A program made the position numbers and the translations under genes. Shown here piece by piece: positions 6,510 through 12,690 of a stretch of 25,470 nucleotides of DNA (position 1 is its first letter; each line of letters opens with the position of its first letter). Source of the stretch: CALGLS01 sp047626155 (GTDB lineage: Bacteria; Bacteroidota; Bacteroidia; Chitinophagales; Saprospiraceae); assembly GCA_047626155.1 (NCBI GenBank), contig JBLHRR010000074.1, forward strand, positions 1-25,470. The letters run 5' to 3'. The notes beneath the pieces are model-generated. The model worked only from the letters and a program-made list of their open reading frames with translations. It was not told where the DNA came from and ran no database searches.

Positions 6510-7859
6510 TTAAGCTTTTAGTTTGGATAGGAAACGGAAGACATTATCTAAGCCGCTTTTCTTTTTTAAGGTAAGTTGCTTGCCGCTAGTTTTATTGTAC
6601 TTTTTGATAAGGTCAGCTTCGTACGTTTTGTAAAACTCCGGATCGAAATTAGCAAGCTGTAGGTTTTCTAACACCGTAGTTACAGATGCTTTTTCGTGGA
6701 TCCATTTTTCGCAAACTTCATGTCTATACCGAATGCCCATTAGATGGAAACCAAGTATGGTGTCATTGTTATCCGAGTCATAAACAATCCGAATGGCTTT
6801 CCGCCCCTCTGAATGTTCCCAATATAAAGACTTATGACTTTCGGGCGCTCTTGCTAAAACCGTCCCGTAGATTTGATATTCAATTTCGAAGAACTTTGCA
6901 GAGTTAAACCAAATGCCAGGGTTGTAAGCTATTGGTTGGTCACAGATGTTATAAGCGACGGTTTCGCCCATCATTTTTCCAGTGTACCAAATGGCTTCGA
7001 TGTTTCTTCTACCTTCACGTGGTTCTCTTAACTGTGCACAATCTCCAATGGCGTAAATGTCAGGGTTGTTTGTTTCTAACATTTCATTTACTAAAATGCC
7101 TCTTTGCATTTCGATGCCAGAATCCTTTAGGAAACTAGTGTTTGGATGAACCCCGGCCGTGAGCCCAACGAAGCCACATTCGATTCGTTCTCCTTTGTTG
7201 GTGATGATGGCGCAAGCTTTTCCATTGCCATCATCTACGATTTCTTTTAGTTCTGTTTCGAATTTTAGTTCAATGCCATTTTCGAGGATGTGTCTGCCAA
7301 TCATTGCTGATTCTTCTTTCGGCAACACCATATTCCAGTAAGCATTTTCTCTAACTAAAAAAGTAACGGGAATGTGCCGGGAGTGAAACATCTCCGCCAT
7401 TTCAATTCCGATTAAACCACCACCAACAATAACCGCACGTTTGAGCCCAGTACTATGTCTTTCCATAGCCTCTAGATCTTGCAAAGTGTACATCCCATGC
7501 ACGCCATCTAGATCTTGTCCAGGCCAGCCAAACTTATTCGATTCAGAACCGGAGGCAATGATGAGCTTATCATAAGACAGCTGCTCTCCGTCTTTAAAGG
7601 ATAGGGTTTTATTTTGCGGATCTACTGTTTCCACATAACCCTTTTTGAGGTCTATGCGGTTTTTCTCCCAAAACCAATCCTCGTAGGGCTGCGTATCCTG
7701 CAGTCTCATATGGCCCATATAGATGTACATTAAGGCCGTACGAGAAAAGAAATAATCGGACTCCGCAGAAATGACGGTAATTTTATGGTCGCTGAGTTTG
7801 CGAAGGAAACGAGCTGCGGTGATTCCGCTGATTCCGTTACCAATAATGGCGATGTGCAT
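6510..7859 (-). CDS. FAD/NAD(P)-dependent pyridine nucleotide-disulfide-type oxidoreductase
   Basis: The 449-residue flavoprotein begins MHIAIIGNGISGITAARFLR, an FAD-binding GxGxxG Rossmann motif at residues 7-12. A second dinucleotide motif AVIVGGGLIGIEMAEMF (about 142-158) binds NAD(P)H, and YAIGDCAQL (about 270) is the C-terminal FAD-binding GD motif. The layout matches the rubredoxin reductase/NirB-type group; no redox-active CxxxxC pair is present, so it is not a lipoamide-type enzyme. The C-terminus carries a basic helical tail (KKYNKTSGKQLTLKKK). It starts the operon with the membrane polyferredoxin 11 bp downstream, suggesting that it feeds NAD(P)H electrons to that protein. The 518-bp region upstream contains tandem TATMGCAATA repeats and structured element C in the same orientation. 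Confidence 0.9.
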   Translation of the reverse strand: MHIAIIGNGISGITAARFLRKLSDHKITVISAESDYFFSRTALMYIYMGHMRLQDTQPYEDWFWEKNRIDLKKGYVETVDPQNKTLSFKDGEQLSYDKLIIASGSESNKFGWPGQDLDGVHGMYTLQDLEAMERHSTGLKRAVIVGGGLIGIEMAEMFHSRHIPVTFLVRENAYWNMVLPKEESAMIGRHILENGIELKFETELKEIVDDGNGKACAIITNKGERIECGFVGLTAGVHPNTSFLKDSGIEMQRGILVNEMLETNNPDIYAIGDCAQLREPREGRRNIEAIWYTGKMMGETVAYNICDQPIAYNPGIWFNSAKFFEIEYQIYGTVLARAPESHKSLYWEHSEGRKAIRIVYDSDNNDTILGFHLMGIRYRHEVCEKWIHEKASVTTVLENLQLANFDPEFYKTYEADLIKKYNKTSGKQLTLKKKSGLDNVFRFLSKLKA

Positions 7860-7919
7860 AAATTTGGTTTTGACATTTGACGTTCACTTTTTCACTTAGT
7901 ATGAACAAGCTAATGCTGT

Positions 7920-7941
7920 TATAGCAATACTATCGCAATAG
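7920..7941. promoter_or_regulatory. tandem 11-bp direct repeat upstream of the oxidoreductase operon
   Basis: TATAGCAATAC (7920-7930) is followed directly by TATCGCAATAG (7931-7941), two 11-bp copies with two differences. The second copy lies within the small palindrome CTATCGCAATAG. About one helical turn of spacing, 60-80 bp before a start codon at 7859, suits an operator, but no promoter box is clear here. The regulator is unknown. Confidence 0.3.
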
Positions 7942-8095
7942 TAACGACTTAAGTTTTAGCAAGTTAATAAAATGTTTGGAAAAGAATGACATGCCGACTT
8001 TTGGAGGTCGATATTGTAGAGAGATGTCTGTCTGAGGACAGGAGTGGGTTTATGATTGTCTATTCTGAATATATCTAAATAGGGTATAAATTTTT

Positions 8096-8320
8096 ATTGG
8101 TTGAAAAACCTATGTAGAAGAAGGTACATTTTTCAACTAAGTATTACACAAAAAATAATTTCCCAATTTCTTTCGTGGAAACAATTATATAAACCACTCT
8201 CCCTATGGTCGTTTTGATTTACATAATTGTTTCCAAATCGGGAAGTTAATTTTCCGTTGTTACTAATAAAAATTATTGAGTGAAAAATGTGCTGTTCTAA
8301 GTCTACATTTTTCAGCCAAT
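8096..8320. repeat. large palindromic element enclosing copy C, 13-bp terminal inverted repeats
   Basis: ATTGGTTGAAAAA (8096-8108) and TTTTTCAGCCAAT (8308-8320) are inverted repeats with one mismatch, and TA flanks both outer ends. Just inside each end is a hairpin: GTTGAAAAA/TTTTTCAAC (8100-8137) and TGAAAAATGT/ACATTTTTCA (8281-8314). Between them is copy C (8140-8264), itself a long hairpin, so the whole would fold as three stems closed by the terminal repeat. There is no room for a protein gene. It resembles a MITE-like non-autonomous element, possibly one element inserted into another. A TA target duplication is only suggested. Confidence 0.6.
8140..8264 (-). repeat. structured element, copy C (conserved ends and loop, long imperfect stem)
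   Basis: Read on the minus strand, the 125-nt unit begins AGTAACAA, then AACTTC, and ends TTTTTTGTGTAATACT. Its 3' 22 bases match copy A at 20 positions. The stem is different from A but again self-complementary: TCCCGATTT (8243-8235) pairs with AAATTGGGA (8169-8161), and GGAAACAATTAT (8234-8223) pairs perfectly with ATAATTGTTTCC (8188-8177). A 7-nt bulge (8176-8170) sits at the same place as in A. The centre carries GACC (8210-8207) and AGGGAGAGT (8204-8196), closed by ACCA/TGGT. It points toward the oxidoreductase gene, which begins 281 bp downstream on this strand. Confidence 0.7.
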
Positions 8321-8377
8321 AGCTATTAATATTCGGCTAATAACGAGCTAGAAGGGAGCGTATAAATGGGTAAATCC

Positions 8378-8785
8378 CTATGCGGGATACTCTACAAAAT
8401 TCCTAGGCGTCTCAAACAACCGCACGGTCACCTCATACTTATCATCCAGATGCTCATCCAAAATCTGCCAGATCACATAACAAATGTTTTCCGCCGTTGG
8501 AATTAAGTTTTTAAACTCAGCCACATCCAGATTGAGGTTCTTATGATCGAAGCGATTTTCTATTTGTACTTTGATGATATCCTTCAGGATTTTCAAATCA
8601 ATAAGGTATCCCGTCTCTTGATCTACTTCCCCAACCACTTTGACTTCCATGTCATAATTGTGGCCATGGAAATTAGGGTTGTTACAAAGTCCGAATATTT
8701 CCTGGTTTTTCTCATCAGACCAATCTGGGCGGTAAAGGCGATGGGCGGCGTTGAAGTGTGCTTTTCGAAAGACGGCAATTCTCAT
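8378..8785 (-). CDS. 6-pyruvoyl-tetrahydropterin synthase / QueD family protein (6-carboxytetrahydropterin synthase-like)
   Basis: The 135-residue enzyme acts on dihydroneopterin triphosphate, giving either 6-carboxytetrahydropterin for queuosine/7-deazapurine synthesis or a tetrahydropterin. Zn ligands are His15 (FNAAH), His40 and His42 (NFHGHNY). The catalytic Cys34 lies in LCNNPN, the Asp80-His81 pair in FDHKNL, and the substrate-binding Glu126 in LFETPRN. The CNNPNxHGHNY spacing resembles animal PTPS more than the shorter CxxxHGH form of typical QueD, so the product is uncertain. The size is normal (PTPS about 140, QueD about 120). No other queuosine or pterin gene is in the window. The neighbouring gaps on both sides hold structured elements rather than partners. 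The family assignment is firm; the exact reaction is not. Confidence 0.9.
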   Translation of the reverse strand: MRIAVFRKAHFNAAHRLYRPDWSDEKNQEIFGLCNNPNFHGHNYDMEVKVVGEVDQETGYLIDLKILKDIIKVQIENRFDHKNLNLDVAEFKNLIPTAENICYVIWQILDEHLDDKYEVTVRLFETPRNFVEYPA

Positions 8786-9052
8786 AATAGGTGAAGCTTT
8801 ATGGTAGAGCGGGTTAATAGTCGTTAATATACGAGTTACTCTATGAACTTAGTACTCTCGCTGTGAGGCTTCGCGGTGAAAGTGCCTCATATACTTTAAC
8901 AATAATACCAAATTAAAATCAATTTGAGCAACTACCTAACTCATAATATAACAGAAAGGTTTAGACCTAGATACAAAGAGTTTGATCTCCTTAATTACAT
9001 TTTAAGAGAGGTATCATAAACTCTGACCTCAAAGGAAACATTGAATATGCTC
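8786..9052. other. intergenic stretch with one bulged hairpin, no gene seen
   Basis: Together with copy B this fills the 476 bp between the divergent queD-like and peroxidase genes. I see no coding frame. AGAGTTT (8977-8983) pairs with AAACTCT (9018-9024), and the stem continues with bulges through CTC/GAG and CTT/AAG. TGAGGC/GCCTCA near 8862-8887 is a weaker hairpin. Neither shares the GACC/AGGGAGAGT core. Confidence 0.5.
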
Positions 9053-9169
9053 GTTCTTTGAGAAATGATGTGATTCCACAAAAGATTTTCAGAAGTGACC
9101 GTAGAATAACGGAGGGAGAGTTGAAAATCTAATTGTGGAACTATAAAAACACAGAATTCGTCAAAGAAC
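9053..9169 (+). repeat. structured element, copy B (shares the core motif, different ends)
   Basis: Three nested arms pair: GTTCTTTGA (9053-9061) with TCAAAGAAC (9161-9169), TTCCACAA (9074-9081) with TTGTGGAA (9133-9140), and AGATTTTC (9083-9090) with GAAAATCT (9123-9130). The centre contains GACCGTA (9097-9103), a small CCGT/ACGG hairpin, and AGGGAGAGT (9113-9121), as in copies A and C. The outer ends do not match those of A or C, so it may be a divergent subtype. It ends 92 bp before the peroxidase start, on the same strand. Confidence 0.6.
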
Positions 9170-9261
9170 CAATAATTAATATGTATTTTTGGCCTGAATC
9201 AATAAACGACACTCAACCATAACGAAAAAGCGTTGTTTGTTTTAAATAAAAGACTTAATTA

Positions 9262-9738
9262 ATGTCAAACATATATCAGTTTAAGGTACAAGGCTTGACA
9301 AACGGAGAGATTGACTTTTCGAATTTCAAAGGGAAGAAAATAATGATCGTGAACCTCGCATCAAAATGCGGTTTCACCTCACAATACCAACAATTGCAGG
9401 AGTTGCACGAACAAAGTGGAGATAAGATACAAATCATTGGTTTTCCCTGTAATGACTTTGGCGGCCAGGAACCTGGTAGTGCCGATGAAATTCAAAATTT
9501 TTGTTCCACAAATTATGGGGTTACATTCCCCCTGGCTACCAAAATAGCGATACTCGGTGAGGAACCACACCCGATATATCAGTGGCTCACACAGAAAGAT
9601 AAGAACAGCGTGGCAGACAGCGAAGTAAAATGGAACTTTCATAAATACCTCCTTGATGAAGAAGGGCAATTGGTAAAAGATCTGCCTTCAGCGGTTTCTC
9701 CTATAGATGAAACCGTCCTTGACTGGGTAATGAATTAA
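9262..9738 (+). CDS. glutathione peroxidase family thiol peroxidase
   Basis: The 158-residue cytoplasmic enzyme reduces hydrogen and lipid peroxides. The peroxidatic Cys36 lies in NLASKCGFTSQY, followed by FPCNDFGGQEPG (Cys63, Gln69) and VKWNFHKYL (Trp124-Asn125), giving the Cys-Gln-Trp-Asn active site. Cys81 in FCSTNYGVTFP corresponds to the resolving Cys of thioredoxin-dependent members such as yeast Gpx3, so thioredoxin rather than glutathione is the likely electron donor. No selenocysteine TGA is present. There is no signal peptide. The length is normal. The 5' gap contains structured element B and an AT-rich stretch (GTTGTTTGTTTTAAA) that could serve as a promoter, without a clear TAnnTTTG box. 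Confidence 0.94.
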   Translation: MSNIYQFKVQGLTNGEIDFSNFKGKKIMIVNLASKCGFTSQYQQLQELHEQSGDKIQIIGFPCNDFGGQEPGSADEIQNFCSTNYGVTFPLATKIAILGEEPHPIYQWLTQKDKNSVADSEVKWNFHKYLLDEEGQLVKDLPSAVSPIDETVLDWVMN

Positions 9739-9845
9739 TAGAATTCTACTACTCACTTTCCTTAAACTGGTCGAATAGACGAAGCGCCTCCCTAGAGTCA
9801 CCGTACTCTGGTTACTAGCAATATTTGTCTAAATTGTAACAACTC

Positions 9846-10958
9846 ATGCAGTTCGACCAAATAACCGGACATAACAAACTAAAGATGCAATTGTGCCAGC
9901 TGGCGCAAGATGCTCGAATTCCGCACGCCCAAATTTTCCTTGGCCCAGAGGGCTGTGGTAAATTGGCGCTGGCTATTGCTTTTGCACAGTATGTTCTTTG
10001 CGAAAACAAGAAGGAGGCGGAGTCCTGCGGTCAATGCTCTGCTTGTACCAAGGCTTCCAAGTTTATTCATCCAGATATTCACTTTTCCTTTCCAGTAGTT
10101 GGTTCTAAAATGACTAGTAATCACTTCTTGACAGAATGGCGCCAAGCCCTGCAGGAAAATGTTTATATGGACATCAATAAATGGCTGCAAAACATTGGTG
10201 CAGAGAACAAACAGGGGAATATCAACGTAGACGAATGTAACAGTATCATTAAGAAATTAAGCCTGAAGACTTTTGAGGCGGAATATAAAATATTAATTAT
10301 ATGGTTGCCAGAATATCTAGGAAAAGAGGGGAACAGATTGCTTAAGTTGATAGAAGAACCGCCAGAGAATACTTTGTTTCTTTTGGTGGCAGAAGATCAG
10401 GAACGAATTCTTCAAACCATTTTGTCGCGTTGCCAGTTGATGAAAATAAACCGTCTAAGTGATGCTGACATAACAAGTGCTTTGCAACAAAAATATCCGG
10501 GGACCGCTGCGGATCGTTTGGCCGCAGTAACGCATATGGCAAATGGCAACTTGAACGAAGCTTTAAAGATATTTCAGCAAGCAGAAAATGACCAGGCTGC
10601 TTTGTTCTTAGACTGGTTGCGAAAATGTTATCAAGGCAATGGAGCCAATCTGGTAAAGTGGGTAGAGGCTTTCGCCAAAATAGGAAGAGAAAATCAAAAA
10701 CAATTTGTCCAATACGCCCTCCACTTTATGAGGGAGTTTCTGCAATTGACTATTGCGCCGGGAAGTCCGGTCCGATTGCTTAACAACGAGCTTACAACTG
10801 CGAAAAAATTGACGAAGGTCATAACCGCAATGCACGTGATGGAAATTACAGGATTATTGGATGATTGTTATTATCATATAGAAAGAAATGCAAATCCGAA
10901 AATTTTATTTTTAGATGCATCTATTAAAATCAATAAAATAATAAAAGGTAGAAAGTAA
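9846..10958 (+). CDS. holB: DNA polymerase III subunit delta'
   Basis: The 370-residue protein is a clamp-loader subunit that, with DnaX and HolA, opens and loads the beta sliding clamp. The AAA+ N-terminus reads MQFDQITGHNKLKMQLCQLA, RIPHAQIFLGPEGCGK; the P-loop ends GCGKL, lacking the usual Thr/Ser, as expected for a subunit that does not hydrolyse ATP. Cys52, Cys61, Cys64 and Cys67 (SCGQCSAC) form the zinc module. IWLPEYLGKEGNRLLKLIEEP is the Walker B/sensor region, and LSRCQLMKINRL is the SRC motif near residue 195. The C-terminal part is the helical collar domain. RicT starts 56 bp downstream on the same strand, so the two may be co-transcribed. ATG 9846 fits the family N-terminus. Confidence 0.93.
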   Translation: MQFDQITGHNKLKMQLCQLAQDARIPHAQIFLGPEGCGKLALAIAFAQYVLCENKKEAESCGQCSACTKASKFIHPDIHFSFPVVGSKMTSNHFLTEWRQALQENVYMDINKWLQNIGAENKQGNINVDECNSIIKKLSLKTFEAEYKILIIWLPEYLGKEGNRLLKLIEEPPENTLFLLVAEDQERILQTILSRCQLMKINRLSDADITSALQQKYPGTAADRLAAVTHMANGNLNEALKIFQQAENDQAALFLDWLRKCYQGNGANLVKWVEAFAKIGRENQKQFVQYALHFMREFLQLTIAPGSPVRLLNNELTTAKKLTKVITAMHVMEITGLLDDCYYHIERNANPKILFLDASIKINKIIKGRK

Positions 10959-11014
10959 GCTTAGCGCGATTTTGATTGTTGAAAGCTTATGAAAACCTCT
11001 TAAAATACTAAACT

Positions 11015-12553
11015 ATGGCATGTACGAATTGTTCTACAGGAACGGATAAAGACGGTAAAGTCTCCGGCTGTAATAGTAAAGGCGGCTGTTCTACGGGAGG
11101 CTGTAACAAAATGAATACTTACGATTGGTTGTCAACCAAGGATATACGTGATGTAGATGGTTTCGATCTCGTAGAAATCAGCTTTCAAAGCGGTTCAAGA
11201 AAAGGCTTTTTTACCAACCCGATGCATACGCATGCATTGACAGGAGATATGGTGGTTGTGGAATCTGGGAACGGATATGATGTTGGAAAAATAACCTTGT
11301 CCGGGGAGTTGGTGCGTTTGCAAATGAAAAAGAAAAAAGCCAGCAATAAATCGGTAGAGCACAAAGTTATTCGAATAGCCAACCCACGTGACCTCGATAA
11401 ATTGGCAGAAGCCAGATCATTGGAAAAAGGAACTATGATAAAGGCTCGTGTTATTGCGCGATCTTTGAAATTGGATATGAAAATCGGAGATGTAGAATAT
11501 CAAGCCGACAGAAAGAAAGCCACCTTTTTCTACACGGCAGATGGGCGAGTTGATTTTAGAGAACTCATCCGAACCTATGCAAAGGAATTTAAGGTGAAAA
11601 TTGAAATGAGACAGATCGGTGCCCGTCAGGAATCAGCACGAATTGGTGGAATCGGAAGTTGTGGAAGAGAGCTTTGTTGCTCTACCTGGTTAACCGATTT
11701 CAAATCAGTATCAACTACTGCAGCTCGTTATCAAAATCTAGCTATCAACCAAACTAAACTGTCTGGTCAATGTGGTCGATTAAAATGTTGCCTCAATTTT
11801 GAGTTAGATTCATATATGGATGCCTTACAACATTTTCCGAAAGGGGCTGATAAACTGCATACGGAAGCAGGAATGGCTTCGCTCATGAAAACGGATGTCT
11901 TCAAAGGAGTCATGTATTATGTCTACAACACGAGAGAGGGAAGAGGAAAGTTTTATCCTTTGAAAATTGATAAGGTAAAAGAAATACAAGCGTTAAATAA
12001 GGAAGGTAAGAAGCCAACAGAACTAATGTCTTACGCTGATATTTTTGACGATGGAATAGATCAGGCGCAGAAAGATGCAGACGATTATTCTGGCGGCGAT
12101 TTGACTGGGGTTGTCGAATTACCTGCGGAGAAAAGACGTAAGAAAAAACGAAATAACAAGACCAGAAACAAAGGAGGAAACGATAGAAGAGGAGAGGACA
12201 GAAGAGGAGACAGAACGCCCGGTGACAAAAGAGACCCGAGAGCAAAGGCTAAGCCAGGAGAAAAGAAAGATCCAAGAGCGAAAGATCCAAGAGCGAAAAA
12301 GCCTGGCAATAAAAAAGGGCCAAAACCTTCCGGACCGAAGAACAGTAATGGCGGTGGAAATAACAAACCGAAGCCTCAAGGAAACGATCAGCAAAAAACA
12401 GAAGGCAATAAGTCGGATAAAGGTGGCGGAAATAACCGCAACAGAAATAATAATAATAGAAAGCCTCGTCCGCCAAGAGATAATAAGCCGAAAGGAAATG
12501 GGGAGAACAGAGGTGGAGATAAGGGTGGAGATAAGGGAGGGGATGGTAAGTAG
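11015..12553 (+). CDS. ricT: RicT/PSP1-domain protein with long basic C-terminal tail
   Basis: The 512-residue protein belongs to the YaaT/RicT (PSP1) family; in Bacillus RicT forms an iron-sulfur complex with RicA and RicF that affects RNA maturation through RNase Y. The N-terminus is Cys-rich (CTNCS, GCNSKGGCSTGGC, seven Cys in 31 residues). The PSP1 core runs from about 35 to 300 with the conserved GSCGRELCCSTWL and GQCGRLKCCLNFEL Cys pairs (about 220-265). From about residue 370 the protein becomes a disordered, Lys/Arg/Gly/Asn-rich tail with RRGEDRRGD, DPRAK repeats (coded by a perfect 15-bp tandem repeat at 12266-12295) and GGDKGGDKGGDGK at the end. Such tails are seen in Bacteroidota homologues and may bind RNA. 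Partners are not in the window. Confidence 0.85.
   Translation: MACTNCSTGTDKDGKVSGCNSKGGCSTGGCNKMNTYDWLSTKDIRDVDGFDLVEISFQSGSRKGFFTNPMHTHALTGDMVVVESGNGYDVGKITLSGELVRLQMKKKKASNKSVEHKVIRIANPRDLDKLAEARSLEKGTMIKARVIARSLKLDMKIGDVEYQADRKKATFFYTADGRVDFRELIRTYAKEFKVKIEMRQIGARQESARIGGIGSCGRELCCSTWLTDFKSVSTTAARYQNLAINQTKLSGQCGRLKCCLNFELDSYMDALQHFPKGADKLHTEAGMASLMKTDVFKGVMYYVYNTREGRGKFYPLKIDKVKEIQALNKEGKKPTELMSYADIFDDGIDQAQKDADDYSGGDLTGVVELPAEKRRKKKRNNKTRNKGGNDRRGEDRRGDRTPGDKRDPRAKAKPGEKKDPRAKDPRAKKPGNKKGPKPSGPKNSNGGGNNKPKPQGNDQQKTEGNKSDKGGGNNRNRNNNNRKPRPPRDNKPKGNGENRGGDKGGDKGGDGK
12266..12295 (+). repeat. perfect 15-bp tandem repeat inside the ricT tail
   Basis: AAAGATCCAAGAGCG occurs twice in a row (12266-12280, 12281-12295), each coding KDPRA. 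A third, diverged unit (AGAGACCCGAGAGCA) is near 12230. Length variation between strains would be expected here. Confidence 0.85.
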
Positions 12554-12571
12554 TAAATAAATTGAGTAAAT

Positions 12572-12664
12572 GGCTTTTAGCAGTTGGCAGTTAGCTATTG
12601 GCTTCCCTCTTTCGCGATATAGGGAAGCTAATAGCTAACTGCTAGAAGCCAACTGCCAGTTACT
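12572..12664. repeat. long hairpin of GCAGTTAGC-type units between ricT and lpdA
   Basis: The 22-base arm 12587-12608 (GCAGTTAGCTATTGGCTTCC then CT) pairs with 12621-12642 at all but one position around a 12-nt loop containing TTTCGCG. Outside it, GGCTTTTAGCAGTTGGCAG and GCTAGAAGCCAACTGCCAG extend the symmetry with offsets. The units AGTTAGC, AGTTGGC and ATTAGC are variants of one another, so this is a palindromic arrangement of short tandem repeats. It may act as the ricT terminator, although no T run follows. Confidence 0.75.
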
Positions 12665-12690
12665 GAACAGTTATAATAATTTTTAAGAAA

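Noticed and set aside
6686..7341. Several plus-strand frames of 60-73 codons opposite the oxidoreductase gene
   Set aside because: They are antisense shadows of a well-identified gene with no recognisable motif.
8862..8887. TGAGGC/GCCTCA hairpin near the queD-like start, considered as a preQ1-type switch
   Set aside because: It lacks preQ1 aptamer features and lies in the gap of a gene whose queuosine role is itself uncertain.
12111..12560. A 149-codon open frame overlapping the ricT tail on the same strand, plus long opposite-strand frames at 12085-12366 and 12119-12394
   Set aside because: They arise from the purine-rich, repetitive DNA of the RicT basic tail. Their products are low-complexity (E/R/T/I or F/L/S) with no start context or family match.
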